This document shows positions 54,768 through 64,000 of a stretch of 64,000 nt of DNA, one piece after another; position 1 is the first letter of the stretch, and each line of letters starts with the position of its first letter. Below the pieces are notes generated by a model. It saw only the letters and a program-made list of their open reading frames with translations. It ran no database searches and was not told the origin of the DNA. This DNA comes from Bacteroidota bacterium (GTDB taxonomy: Bacteria; Bacteroidota; Bacteroidia; B-17B0; Aurantibacillaceae). The stretch spans positions 1-64,000 of the forward strand of contig CANFTW010000010.1 of NCBI GenBank assembly GCA_947450025.1, written 5' to 3'. The position numbers and the translations under genes were made by a program.

Positions 54768-56069
54768 GTGAAAAAACTTAAAGAGAAAATAAAAAATCTT
54801 CATAAAAACGACTTTATTAAAGGCGCAAGTGTTCTTGCATCTGGTACAATAATTTCACAGATCATTCCTTTTTTAATTGCTCCTATAATATCAAGATTAT
54901 ATATTCCAACAGATTATGCGCTACTTGCCTCTTACTCTGCAATTACAACTATTATAACCATCATAGCAACTGGCATGTATGATAGTGCACTAATGCTAGA
55001 TAAAAAAGATGAAAATGCCATCAATACAGCAAGCGTAGCTTTACTTATTACTACTGGAGTTACCATCACAACGTTATTATCCATTTTAGTTTTAAAATCG
55101 TTAAACCTGTATCATGTTAATGTTATTGGTAATTGGATTTATATAATTCCAATTACTGTTTTTTTTCAGGGTGGATACCAAACTTTAAATTTTTGGAACA
55201 ACCGAAAAAGCCGATATAATCGATTGGCAAATAATAAAATTATTACTTCTACACTAACATCTATAATTACAATATCCTTGGGCTACTATCACTTTCATGA
55301 AAAAGGGTTGCTTGTGAGTTTAATAATTGGACAAATTATTAGTTTTTTAATTTTGTTTATACAAACATACAAACAAGACAAGCATCTTATATCTCATGTT
55401 TCGAAAATACAGTTGATTCATTCATTAAAAACGCACAAAGACTTTCCGGTTTATAATTTACCTCAAGGTTTTTTAGATTCTATTAAAGAGAGTAGTTTAG
55501 TATGGATTATTTCTTTTTATTTTGGTACAACTGCTTTAGGCTCGTTTTCATTTGCTAAAAGTATTTTAATGCGACCTTTACAGATCATAAGTGGAGCCGT
55601 TAGTCAAGTTTTCTATCAAAGAGCTAGCAAGCAATATTTCGAAACGGGTGATATTTTATCTATATCAAAAAAAACTTTTCTAACTTTATTTTTTATCGGC
55701 TTTCCATTTGCATTAATTATGTATTTGTTTGGTAAAAATATCTTCGTTATTATTTTCGGACATCAATGGGCATTGGCAGGCTATTTTTCTGAAATTCTTA
55801 TATTTTGGCTTTTCATCACTTTCATATCTTCACCTCTTGGATCAATACCAATAATTTTAAAAAAACAAAAAACATTTTTTAAGTGGTCTATATTTTACAA
55901 CATAATGCCATTAATAATTTTATATTTTATATCAAAACAATATTTAGAATTGAAATATTCAATAATTGGTTTTTCTATTGTTAACATTTTAATAATGACG
56001 ATGATTTTAATATGGATTAAAAATATTATTCTAAAAACTAAACATTTAAAAATATCCAATAATGATTAG
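54768..56069 (+). CDS. Polysaccharide flippase (Wzx / MVF-type)
   Basis: 433 residues with about 12 transmembrane segments. N-terminal region KGASVLASGTIISQIIPFLIAPIISRLY is typical of the Wzx/RfbX (PST) family. Predicted to flip lipid-linked repeat units across the inner membrane. GTG start at 54768; 130 bp after fdtA. The end overlaps the methyltransferase start by 8 bp. Confidence 0.9.
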   Translation: MKKLKEKIKNLHKNDFIKGASVLASGTIISQIIPFLIAPIISRLYIPTDYALLASYSAITTIITIIATGMYDSALMLDKKDENAINTASVALLITTGVTITTLLSILVLKSLNLYHVNVIGNWIYIIPITVFFQGGYQTLNFWNNRKSRYNRLANNKIITSTLTSIITISLGYYHFHEKGLLVSLIIGQIISFLILFIQTYKQDKHLISHVSKIQLIHSLKTHKDFPVYNLPQGFLDSIKESSLVWIISFYFGTTALGSFSFAKSILMRPLQIISGAVSQVFYQRASKQYFETGDILSISKKTFLTLFFIGFPFALIMYLFGKNIFVIIFGHQWALAGYFSEILIFWLFITFISSPLGSIPIILKKQKTFFKWSIFYNIMPLIILYFISKQYLELKYSIIGFSIVNILIMTMILIWIKNIILKTKHLKISNND

Positions 56070-56724
56070 AGCCTTAGTTCCAAGACAAATAAAGAAAATA
56101 ATAAAGAATATCTTCTTCAAAGAAAAATTTAAAAACTCAGCAAGTTATTGGCAAGAACGTTATAAAAAAGGCGGAAATTCAGGTACTGGCTCCTATAACT
56201 TACTAGCAGAATTTAAAGCTGAAATAATAAATACATTTATTAAAGAAAATTCTATTGAAACAGTTGTTGAATTTGGTTGTGGTGATGGGAATCAATTAAA
56301 ATATTATCAATTTAAAAACTATTTAGGATATGATGTTAGCACAGAATCAATTAATATATGTAAAACTATTTTCAAAGATGACCGCAATAAAGCATTTAAA
56401 TTAATAACTAATTACCAAAAAGAAAAATTTGATTTGGCAATGAGTATTGACGTAATTTATCACTTAGTAGAAAATGAAGTTTTTGAAAACTACATGAAAA
56501 AACTATTTGATATCAACAATAAATATATCATTATCTATTCTTCAAACACTAATCTTAATCCTGAAGATACTTGCCAGCATGTGCTTCAAAGAAAATTCAC
56601 AGATTGGATAGAAGAAAATAAAATTCCATTCACTTTAAGCCAATTTATTCCAAATAAATATCCCTACAATGGAGATGAAATAAATTCATCAATATCTGAT
56701 TTTTACATTTACAAAAGAAATTGA
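56062..56724 (+). CDS. Class I SAM-dependent methyltransferase
   Basis: 220 residues. SAM-binding motif I is VVEFGCGDGNQLKYY (~69-83), with motif II-like YDVS and the DLAMSIDVIYHLVENEVFE region (~127-145). Likely modifies a sugar in the surface polysaccharide. Overlaps wzx by 8 bp and the next gene by 4 bp. Confidence 0.82.
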   Translation: MIRALVPRQIKKIIKNIFFKEKFKNSASYWQERYKKGGNSGTGSYNLLAEFKAEIINTFIKENSIETVVEFGCGDGNQLKYYQFKNYLGYDVSTESINICKTIFKDDRNKAFKLITNYQKEKFDLAMSIDVIYHLVENEVFENYMKKLFDINNKYIIIYSSNTNLNPEDTCQHVLQRKFTDWIEENKIPFTLSQFIPNKYPYNGDEINSSISDFYIYKRN

Positions 56725-57956
56725 AAAATCTACTTTTAATACCTCTTTCCTATCCATATGAAATAGGCAAAGAAAGTACGTTTCTGGAAAACGAAATCTC
56801 GTATTATACAAGCGCCTTTTTAAGCTCTACCATATTGCCCAGTATTTGTTCAGGTAATAAAACAAATATTAATGAAACTATTACTATAGATTGCGCTTTA
56901 TCAGCATACAATAAACAAAAAATTAAACCCCATTTACTGTTAGCTAATTTTTTTTATAAACCATCCTTATTACTAAAAGAATTAATATGGTTAATAAAAA
57001 ACAAACCAAATATTAAAAATTTTATAAAAGCCATTAAAGAATATTTGCTAATCATTTCTTATATTAAATTTTTTGAGCAATATAATATCCCTAAAAATCC
57101 AATCATAATATACACCTATTGGTTTACTCCTATTACAACAGCTGCCTGTCTGTTTGCGAAAAATAAAAAAAATACTCAAGTTGTTTCTAGAGCGCACGGG
57201 ATTGATTTGTTTGAAGAACGTAATAAAAATTACATCCCATATAGACAAATGACTATTAATCTTTTGAAAAAAATAATAGTTGTTTCTGAGAATGGCAAAA
57301 ATTATTTAATAAATAACTATCATATAGAGCAATCCAAAATAAGTGTAAATCCAATAGGAATAAATGATTTAAATATTACTGCTAAGAAATCCAACACAGG
57401 AAATTTTAATATTGTATCATGCTCATCAATAGATGAAAACAAAAGGTTACATCTTATCATAGAGGCCTTAAATCAATTTGCCCAAAGTCATAAAAACATT
57501 AAAATAACTTGGAATCATTTTGGAGATGGTATTTTAAAAGATGAGATTCTTCGCTTATACCAAACAACATTAAAAGACAAGGTACAGGTCATTTTTCATG
57601 GTCAAGTATCAAATATTGAAATCATTAATTTTTACAAATTAAATCCTGTAGATGTTTTTATTACAACATCCGCTTCGGAAGGAGGGAGGCCAGTATCTAT
57701 TAATGAAGCCATATGTTGTTCAATCCCAATAATCGGAACCTCCATTGGAGGAATCCCGGAATTAGTAAATGAATCAAATGGTATTTTATTAAAAGAATAT
57801 CCTTCTGCCATCGAAATTTCAAATGCCTTATATCGTTTTTTACCTGACAATTCAGATTTAGAATCTCTAAAAGAGAATTCAAGAAAAACTTGGCAAGCAA
57901 AATGTGATGCGACTAAAACTTTTCCTGAATTTATTAATTTGCTTCAAACATTATGA
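56721..57956 (+). CDS. Family 4 glycosyltransferase
   Basis: 411 residues, GT-B fold. N-terminal domain is variable; the C-terminal nucleotide-sugar domain has VVSENGKNYL, GINDLNITAKK, SSIDENKRLHLIIEAL, GDG and the E-x7-E motif in SASEGGRPVSINEAICCSIPIIGT. TTG start at 56721 in a 4-bp overlap with the previous stop. Sugar specificity unknown. Confidence 0.88.
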   Translation: MKNLLLIPLSYPYEIGKESTFLENEISYYTSAFLSSTILPSICSGNKTNINETITIDCALSAYNKQKIKPHLLLANFFYKPSLLLKELIWLIKNKPNIKNFIKAIKEYLLIISYIKFFEQYNIPKNPIIIYTYWFTPITTAACLFAKNKKNTQVVSRAHGIDLFEERNKNYIPYRQMTINLLKKIIVVSENGKNYLINNYHIEQSKISVNPIGINDLNITAKKSNTGNFNIVSCSSIDENKRLHLIIEALNQFAQSHKNIKITWNHFGDGILKDEILRLYQTTLKDKVQVIFHGQVSNIEIINFYKLNPVDVFITTSASEGGRPVSINEAICCSIPIIGTSIGGIPELVNESNGILLKEYPSAIEISNALYRFLPDNSDLESLKENSRKTWQAKCDATKTFPEFINLLQTL

Positions 57957-59086
57957 TCCTAGATACTACTAAACATTATCAAATATGTAACACTTGTGTG
58001 ATGGATACAAGTGACCCTGATATTACTTTTAATGAACAAGGTAATTGTAATAATTGTACAAATGCAATCGTTAGAATAAATAAGGAAATATTTATTAGTG
58101 ATAGTGTAAAAAAAGTAAAACTATCTAAAATTATCAAAGATATTAAAGAAGAAGGTAAGTCAAAAGAATATGATTGTATTATTGGATTAAGCGGCGGGGT
58201 TGATAGTTCTTATTTAGCCTATATTGTTGTTAAACAATTTGGATTAAAAGTATTAGCTGTTCATTTAGATAATGGCTGGAATAGTGAACTCGCGGTATCC
58301 AATATTAAAAATATAGTTAGCCATTTAAACATTGATTTACACACTGAAGTTTTAAACTGGGAAGAATTTAAATCTTTACAAATTGCATTTTTAAAAGCTT
58401 CGGTTATTGATTTAGAGATGTTAACTGATCACGCTATTGGCGTTGCACTATACAAAATAAGTAAAAAATATAATATTAAATATTTTCTATCTGGTTACAA
58501 CTATCAATCTGAATCAATTATGCCTAGTGCATGGTTGTACCCTAATAAAATGGATAGCTTAAATATCAAACATATATTTAAAAAGCACGGTAATGGCATT
58601 AATATAAAAAGTTTTGAATACATAAATTTCATTGATTACTTATCATACGGCAAAAATAAAATGAAATTAATTCCAATTTTAAATTACTTAGACTATCACA
58701 AAAAAGATGCTTTAGTTGCTTTAGAAAAAGAACTAGGGTGGAGAAATTATGGAAATAAACATGATGAGTCTATTTTCACAAAATTTTATCAAGACGTCAT
58801 TCTTCCTAAAAAATTCGGAATTGATAAAAGGAAAGCACATTTATCGAGTTTGATTTGCTCAAACCAAATCACAAGAGAAGAGGCCTTAAGAGAACTTGAG
58901 AAACCATTGTATACAGAAGAAGAATATCATCAAAACTTAAATTATTTTCTTAAAAAACTTCAGTTAACAGTTTATGATTATAATGCCATCATGCAGAATA
59001 AACCTGTTGATCATTGGAAATTTAAATCATACGCTAAACGAAAACATTTAATTGGTAAAGCTTATCGTTTTATTTTCAAAAAATGA
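57953..59086 (+). CDS. N-acetyl sugar amidotransferase (WbpG-like)
   Basis: 377 residues. N-terminal zinc-type Cys pairs CNTC (12-15) and CNNC (32-35) and the PP-loop ATPase motif SGGVDSS (80-86) followed by AVHLDNGW. WbpG-family enzymes convert an acetamido into an acetamidino group on a nucleotide sugar, using ammonia from HisH/HisF-like partners. No such partners are visible up to the window edge. ATG in a 4-bp overlap (ATGA) with the glycosyltransferase. Confidence 0.88.
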   Translation: MILDTTKHYQICNTCVMDTSDPDITFNEQGNCNNCTNAIVRINKEIFISDSVKKVKLSKIIKDIKEEGKSKEYDCIIGLSGGVDSSYLAYIVVKQFGLKVLAVHLDNGWNSELAVSNIKNIVSHLNIDLHTEVLNWEEFKSLQIAFLKASVIDLEMLTDHAIGVALYKISKKYNIKYFLSGYNYQSESIMPSAWLYPNKMDSLNIKHIFKKHGNGINIKSFEYINFIDYLSYGKNKMKLIPILNYLDYHKKDALVALEKELGWRNYGNKHDESIFTKFYQDVILPKKFGIDKRKAHLSSLICSNQITREEALRELEKPLYTEEEYHQNLNYFLKKLQLTVYDYNAIMQNKPVDHWKFKSYAKRKHLIGKAYRFIFKK

Positions 59087-60258
59087 AAATTCTATTTTTA
59101 CAACATGGGTTTGGATATGGTGGGGCTACAAAAAGTCTTCAAGTCATGCAAAAAGGGCTTTTTGAAAAAGTTGAAATCCACACTATAACTAAAAAAAATA
59201 AACGATTAAATAAAATTTTACAAAAAGAATTTATTCATTCAAACGGGATTATTGAAATTGATATTGATGGCGTATACAGCTACTCGGAAGACATATCCTC
59301 TGAGGCTGATTTTGAAAAAGCCAAAAGATATAATCCTGAAACCATAATAAATTACATCAATAAACATAATGTTGACATATTACACATTAACTCTAGTGTT
59401 TTTTCAAATATCCTAAAAGCAATTAAAGAAAAAACAAACTGCAAAATTGTGGTTCATTTTAGAGAAGTACTAAAACATCAAGGCAATCATCCTATTGATA
59501 AATTTATTATTGAACAGACCAAATTATATGCAGATACCATCATAGGCATCTCAAACAATGAAGTAAGTTGTTTTAATAGTTTAGAGAAAATACACATTTT
59601 ACCAAATCCCCATGATTTTTCAGAAACTGATCAGTATATCAATCAATCGGCAATTAAGACAAATGAGATTAAGATTGGAATGTGCGCTAACTTTAATCCA
59701 ATTAAAGGGCATTTAGTTTTTTTAGAAGCTATCCAATTAATTAATGATTATAACAAAAAACATAATTTGAACATAAGCTTTAAAATTATCGGTTATCCAA
59801 TTTACAAAAACAGATTACTTAAATTTTTGAAATCAGTTATTGGTAATAGATATTTGAAATCATTTGAAACAAAACTCCATCAATTACAAATTAAAAATTT
59901 AACGCTAGTCCCATTTACCTTAGATGTGTATAGTGTCCTTTCGGATATAGATATATACGTTAGACCAGATTTATCTGGGAATCCTTGGGGACGAGATATA
60001 ATTGAGGCTATGGCAATGCAAATACCTATTGTTGCAACAGGTACATCTGAAGTTTATATAATAAATGGGAAAACTGGATATTTAGTTGAAGCAAGTAACC
60101 CCTTAAAACTTGCTAAAAAAACAATTGAATTATTAGAAAATGTATCCCTAAGAAATACATTAAAGAAACAAGCCTACGTGCACGTAAAACAATTATGTGA
60201 CCTTAATGCCTTCTCAAATAATCTACTATCTATTTATAATAAATTAGTTTCTATTTAA
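59083..60258 (+). CDS. Family 4 glycosyltransferase
   Basis: 391 residues, GT-B fold. N terminus FLQHGFGYGGATKSLQVM (donor/acceptor loop); C-terminal half has GMCANFNPIKGHLVFLEAI and the catalytic-region motif RPDLSGNPWGRDIIEAMAMQIPIVATGTSE. Four-base overlaps on both sides. Acceptor unknown. Confidence 0.88.
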   Translation: MKILFLQHGFGYGGATKSLQVMQKGLFEKVEIHTITKKNKRLNKILQKEFIHSNGIIEIDIDGVYSYSEDISSEADFEKAKRYNPETIINYINKHNVDILHINSSVFSNILKAIKEKTNCKIVVHFREVLKHQGNHPIDKFIIEQTKLYADTIIGISNNEVSCFNSLEKIHILPNPHDFSETDQYINQSAIKTNEIKIGMCANFNPIKGHLVFLEAIQLINDYNKKHNLNISFKIIGYPIYKNRLLKFLKSVIGNRYLKSFETKLHQLQIKNLTLVPFTLDVYSVLSDIDIYVRPDLSGNPWGRDIIEAMAMQIPIVATGTSEVYIINGKTGYLVEASNPLKLAKKTIELLENVSLRNTLKKQAYVHVKQLCDLNAFSNNLLSIYNKLVSI

Positions 60259-61505
60259 TGCCAATTATTTTATTTAAAAAATATGATCCAAAATTTTTGC
60301 TAACGGTCTTATCGATTTTTTTAAGCAATGTAACGTTTGCAACCTACAGTATTTTTAATGTGATTTTTGCTGTCGTAGCCGCTTACTATTACCTTGCACA
60401 AAAAGGAAAATTTGATGGCTTATTTTACGTTATCGTGATCTTAATGTTAATGATTGGCTTAGGACAGGCGTTTGCATTTGATGCCTTTAATTACTATAAT
60501 TTTGGAGGCATTTTTCTTATTTTTTTGATTCCCTATTTTGCATACAGAGCTATAGGTTTAGTGTACTTTAAGTACTTTGTTAAAATAATATATCATCTCT
60601 GTGTTATATCATTAGTATTTTGGGGCTTAATCAATATTGCTCCTGAAATAGGTATATTTCTTAAATCAATATCTAAGGCGCTTCACTTAGACCCTGCTAG
60701 TAATGAAAGTTTAATTATATATAATGTCGAACTGAACAGATCAAGTTTTGGGTTCATTAAAAACTCAGGCTTTACTGCTGAAGGTGGATTATTTTGCACA
60801 TTCATAATTCCTGCCCTATTTTTTAATAGTATGAATGGTTATTTTTTCTCGAAACAAAATATTGTTTTCATAATTACTATATTAAGCACAGCCTCTACTT
60901 CTGGTTATTCTGCACTAATCATTTTCTTATTATTTGTTATTATCAGCATCAAAAATAAAGTCTTAACAATCCTACTTTTACCAATCATCGTATTCATGAG
61001 CTACTACACAGTAACAGAACTGCCATTTATGTACGAAAAAGTAAATAAATCTTTTAATGATGAAATGAATGTATATAATACCACCAAAAATCCTGCACGA
61101 CGCGGTAGGTTTTTAAGTGCTCGTGTTGACTTAGATATTATAAAGGAAAATCCTTTCACTGGAAGAGGTATATACAGTGAAGTAAGGTATTTAAATGATG
61201 AAGAAAGGGAAATTGGCTATAGTAATAGTTATTTGGGTATTGTAGGATTAGCATCTAGGTATGGTTTAGTATTATGGTCACTTTATATGTATTTACTAGT
61301 CATGTTTATCGTTAAAACAAATAAACTTTATACTCAACAAAAAAAAACTAACAGATTATTTTCGATATTTTTTATACTCTCCATATTAGCAATTGCTATG
61401 GGGCAAAATCCATTTTATTTGGTTATTTATTTATGCATGGTATATGCAGGATATGATTTACTAGTAAAAAGAGTTTCGCTAACAAAAATAAAACCTATCA
61501 AATAG
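60258..61505 (+). CDS. O-antigen polymerase-like membrane protein (Wzy)
   Basis: 415 residues, roughly eleven transmembrane helices with a large external loop (~265-320) holding FTGRGIYSEVRYL and GYSNSYLGIVGLASRYGLVLW, characteristic of Wzy/WaaL-family proteins. Predicted to polymerise repeat units in the periplasm. Sequence conservation is low in this family, so the call rests on topology and its place beside wzx and glycosyltransferases. Confidence 0.75.
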   Translation: MPIILFKKYDPKFLLTVLSIFLSNVTFATYSIFNVIFAVVAAYYYLAQKGKFDGLFYVIVILMLMIGLGQAFAFDAFNYYNFGGIFLIFLIPYFAYRAIGLVYFKYFVKIIYHLCVISLVFWGLINIAPEIGIFLKSISKALHLDPASNESLIIYNVELNRSSFGFIKNSGFTAEGGLFCTFIIPALFFNSMNGYFFSKQNIVFIITILSTASTSGYSALIIFLLFVIISIKNKVLTILLLPIIVFMSYYTVTELPFMYEKVNKSFNDEMNVYNTTKNPARRGRFLSARVDLDIIKENPFTGRGIYSEVRYLNDEEREIGYSNSYLGIVGLASRYGLVLWSLYMYLLVMFIVKTNKLYTQQKKTNRLFSIFFILSILAIAMGQNPFYLVIYLCMVYAGYDLLVKRVSLTKIKPIK

Positions 61506-61510
61506 AAGGC

Positions 61511-62368
61511 ATGAAAATTTCAATAGTAACTCCAAATTACAATTATGCTGATTTTATTGGAAAAACCATTGAAAGTATCATTAAACAAAATTACCCTAAC
61601 TACGAATATATAATTGTAGATGATGGTTCAACAGATGATTCAGTTGAAGTCATTAAAAAGTACACTAAACAATTTCCTGAAAATATATTTTTAATACAAC
61701 AAGAAAATAAAGGTCAAACTTCAGCGATAAATGTTGGAATGAAAAATGTAACTGGAGATATTATTTGTTGGATAAATTCAGACGATACTTTTTGCCAAAA
61801 TACCTTTAATTTAGTTGCTAAATGTTTTAATGAAAATCTGGATATTGATATTATATATGGTGATATGAATGTCATGGATATGAATGAAAATTTCATTTAC
61901 CGTCGTCGACATATAAATTACCATTATATATCTGGAGCATTGTTAGGATTTACGACCATTCTTAGTTCTAATGCTATATTTTGGAAGGCCTCTCAAATGA
62001 GACAAAATGGTTTGTTTAATGAAATTTTAAAATGTAATATGGATGGAGATTTTTTTGCCAGATTATGTAAAAATGCTAAAGTAAAACAAATAAATATGGC
62101 TTTAGCTAATTTTAGAAAACAACCTTATACTAAGGCATCTGAAAACAATCCAAAATGGAATGAACTGGTTAAAGAAGAAATTAATATGGAAAGAATAATG
62201 ACCTATAATACTTTATATATCTCAAAATATATTCCATTTAAATACTCCTATTTTATAAAATTACCATTTCAAATTATGAGAGTTTTGAAAAGAAGTTTGT
62301 TGTTTCACTTTTATAAAAAAAGAAAAGAAATTTCATTTTATAAAAAAACATTTAATTCTAACTTTTGA
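61511..62368 (+). CDS. Family 2 glycosyltransferase
   Basis: 285 residues, GT-A fold. VTPNYNYADFIGKTIESI near the N terminus, DDGSTDDS (~38-45), the QQENKGQTSAINVGMKN segment and metal-binding NSDDTF (~89-94). C-terminal basic region may sit at the membrane. 5 bp after wzy. Confidence 0.88.
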   Translation: MKISIVTPNYNYADFIGKTIESIIKQNYPNYEYIIVDDGSTDDSVEVIKKYTKQFPENIFLIQQENKGQTSAINVGMKNVTGDIICWINSDDTFCQNTFNLVAKCFNENLDIDIIYGDMNVMDMNENFIYRRRHINYHYISGALLGFTTILSSNAIFWKASQMRQNGLFNEILKCNMDGDFFARLCKNAKVKQINMALANFRKQPYTKASENNPKWNELVKEEINMERIMTYNTLYISKYIPFKYSYFIKLPFQIMRVLKRSLLFHFYKKRKEISFYKKTFNSNF

Positions 62369-63429
62369 AAACAGTAATAATAACAAGCATTCCGTCTCCT
62401 TATAGGGTAACTGTATTTGATGAACTTAATACAATATTAGGTAAAGATTTTTTAGTAATCTATTTGTCTGAAACTCATGTCGCCTTCAAATGGAAGAAAT
62501 GTTTATTGAAACATAACCATGTATTTTTAAATGAACAAACAAAATCTAATATAAACAGTAAGGAAGGTATCTATTACAAACTTAAAAAGTTAAACCCTGA
62601 TGTTGTGATTACTTGTGGATTTAATCCAACCATGCTAAAAGCTATGGTATTTAGCATTATAAATAAAAAAAAGCTAATTGCAAATACAGATGCCTGGGAA
62701 CTAAATGAACGTTCCTACTCAATATTTCATATTCTGATAAGAAAAATATTATATAAAAAGATGCAGGCATTTATTCCTGTAAGCCATAAAGGATATTTAA
62801 ACTTTTTAAGATATAATCTTAAAAAAGAACAAATATTTATTTCACATTACGCTATAGATAATGAATATAGCGCACAATTTATTAATACAGAAAAAAATTA
62901 TGATATATTGTTTTCGGGTCAATTTATTGATAGAAAAATGCCATTTTTCTTTTGTGATGTTGTTGAAGAATTGAGTAAAATTAATAAAAGTTTAAAGGTT
63001 TTACTCTTAGGTGATGGAGAATTAAGACCTCAAGTAATTGAAAGACTAAAACTTAAGAATATTAATTACACCTATTTAGGATTTGTTCAAAAAGAAGACC
63101 TGCCCAGACATTATGCCTCAGCTCGACTATTTTTATTTCCAACAAAATTAGATTCATGGGGAGTCGTAGCGAATGATGCATGTTCTGTGGGAACACCTGT
63201 TGTAACTTGTGAAAATGCTGGATCAGCAAATGATTTAATTATCCATAATTACAATGGATACGTTTTACCATTAGATATTAAAATATGGGTAAACCATATT
63301 AATACACTCTTAAACAATAATAATTTGTACACTACTTTTTCCGAAAACTGTTTGAGTCAAATACAAAAATTCAATCCTAAAGAAGCTTCAGAAGGAATTA
63401 TAAACGCAATAAATTTCGCAATTAAATGA
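62365..63429 (+). CDS. Family 4 glycosyltransferase
   Basis: 354 residues, GT-B fold. Start TTG at 62365 overlapping the previous stop by 4 bp. C-terminal domain: FSGQFIDRKMPFFFCDVVEEL, GDGELRP and LFLFPTKLDSWGVVANDACSVGTPVV with the conserved acidic motif. Fourth retaining-type transferase of the locus. Confidence 0.87.
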   Translation: MKTVIITSIPSPYRVTVFDELNTILGKDFLVIYLSETHVAFKWKKCLLKHNHVFLNEQTKSNINSKEGIYYKLKKLNPDVVITCGFNPTMLKAMVFSIINKKKLIANTDAWELNERSYSIFHILIRKILYKKMQAFIPVSHKGYLNFLRYNLKKEQIFISHYAIDNEYSAQFINTEKNYDILFSGQFIDRKMPFFFCDVVEELSKINKSLKVLLLGDGELRPQVIERLKLKNINYTYLGFVQKEDLPRHYASARLFLFPTKLDSWGVVANDACSVGTPVVTCENAGSANDLIIHNYNGYVLPLDIKIWVNHINTLLNNNNLYTTFSENCLSQIQKFNPKEASEGIINAINFAIK

Positions 63430-64000
63430 GCACTATATCAATATATTATTCTATAAATCATATTTTAAAAAACAACCATGTTAACAGAATAATTGCTTTA
63501 TTTAAGTATGTTAAGTGGCAATTAATAAAAGCATTTAATCTATTTCCATTAAAAATAAAAATCTCTAACTCTATAATTGAAATACAAGATAAATTAATAG
63601 CACTAGAAGGTGGGACTAAAATGTATACACAAGGTATGTACGATTATAATAATATGAATTTAATAAAACATATCCTTAAGATTAAGCCAGGAATATTCTT
63701 TGACATTGGCACTAACATCGGAGTATACAGTTTAATTGCATCAGAATCAAATGAATCTAAAATAATTTCTTTTGAACCACATCCTTATACATTTCAAATT
63801 TTAAATAATCAAATTAAATTAAATCAACGAATTAATATAACTACTATTAATAAAGCAGTTAGCAATAAAAATGGAAAAGTTATGTTTACTAACCAAGGTG
63901 GGAGTTCAGTAAACAAAGTTGCTTCAAACGAAGAGGCGAATACTATTGAGGTAGATTGCATCACAATGAATAGTTTTTGCAATTACAATAATCTCTTGCC
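63426..64000 (+). CDS. FkbM-family methyltransferase (truncated by window edge)
   Basis: About 191 residues visible, open at the right edge. ATG at 63426 overlaps the previous stop (ATGA). SAM-binding motif FDIGTNIGVYSLIAS (~96-110) and SFEPHPYTFQIL are the FkbM signatures; members methylate sugar hydroxyls. Probably the second methyltransferase modifying the surface polysaccharide. Confidence 0.85.
   Translation, partial: MSTISIYYSINHILKNNHVNRIIALFKYVKWQLIKAFNLFPLKIKISNSIIEIQDKLIALEGGTKMYTQGMYDYNNMNLIKHILKIKPGIFFDIGTNIGVYSLIASESNESKIISFEPHPYTFQILNNQIKLNQRINITTINKAVSNKNGKVMFTNQGGSSVNKVASNEEANTIEVDCITMNSFCNYNNLL

Noticed and set aside
1-64000. CRISPR arrays, tRNA/rRNA genes, transposases, prophage genes
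   Set aside because: Looked for in the gaps and frames on both strands; no spaced direct-repeat arrays, cloverleaf-like sequences, transposase or phage proteins were seen.

Overview
The window reads as AT-rich chromosomal DNA of a Bacteroidota bacterium (Flavobacteriales/Chitinophagales-like; the sequence alone does not place it more finely). The evidence is a type IX secretion (T9SS) cargo protein with a C-terminal sorting domain, PorV/PorQ-type and SusC-like TonB-dependent outer-membrane proteins, a full complex I operon with the short NuoG seen in this phylum, a DAHP synthase-chorismate mutase fusion, and several matches to the phylum's promoter box TAnnTTTG. No rRNA, tRNA, CRISPR array, transposase or phage gene was found.

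Layout. 1-3.0 kb, minus strand: aromatic amino-acid entry enzyme (DAHP synthase/chorismate mutase) and a membrane TPR protein. 3.05-5.6 kb, plus strand: two LPS-type glycosyltransferases and a short-chain dehydrogenase, tightly overlapped. 5.6-10.9 kb, minus strand: a compact ketosynthase/ACP cluster resembling part of a flexirubin/aryl-polyene/dialkylresorcinol locus. It has two ketosynthases with complete Cys-His-His triads, two KS-like proteins without the catalytic Cys, one acyl carrier protein, a CWC-type cysteine-rich small protein in front with a disrupted start, and a membrane-anchored polysaccharide deacetylase behind. 10.96-11.7 kb: DUF177 (YceD-like) and rpmF. 11.8-17.1 kb: mixed small genes, fructose-1,6-bisphosphatase, a membrane SpoIIE-type phosphatase, small secreted proteins and an NAD(P)-binding protein.

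17.2-31.9 kb, minus strand: all 14 complex I subunits in the order nuoA-B-C-D-E-F-G-H-I-J-K-L-M-N. Three unrelated genes sit inside the operon: a four-helix-bundle (23S rRNA intervening-sequence type) gene bounded by duplicated inverted 9-mers between nuoD and nuoE, a lipoprotein between nuoE and nuoF, and a TonB-like protein between nuoF and nuoG. 32.0-38.3 kb: T9SS cargo protein with BNR-like repeats, YidC, HIT protein and GreA. 38.4-47.5 kb: a three-gene operon encoding a TonB-dependent receptor, a 1441-residue surface protein and a PorV/PorQ-family protein. 47.9-50.6 kb: small basic exported protein, dCMP deaminase, TypA/BipA. 50.8-53.9 kb: seven-heme cytochrome c lipoprotein with TPRs, overlapping aroB. 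54.3-64.0 kb, plus strand: a surface-polysaccharide locus (FdtA-like isomerase, Wzx flippase, methyltransferases, five glycosyltransferases or related sugar enzymes, WbpG-like amidotransferase, Wzy-like polymerase) running off the right edge inside an FkbM methyltransferase.

Most operons end in clear stem-loop terminators. Several genes use GTG or TTG starts, and at least two appear to be transcribed without a leader. Nothing here is unmistakably a new system. The best leads are the inverted-repeat-bounded four-helix-bundle gene inside complex I, the reduced KS/ACP cluster, and the receptor/surface-protein/PorV operon.
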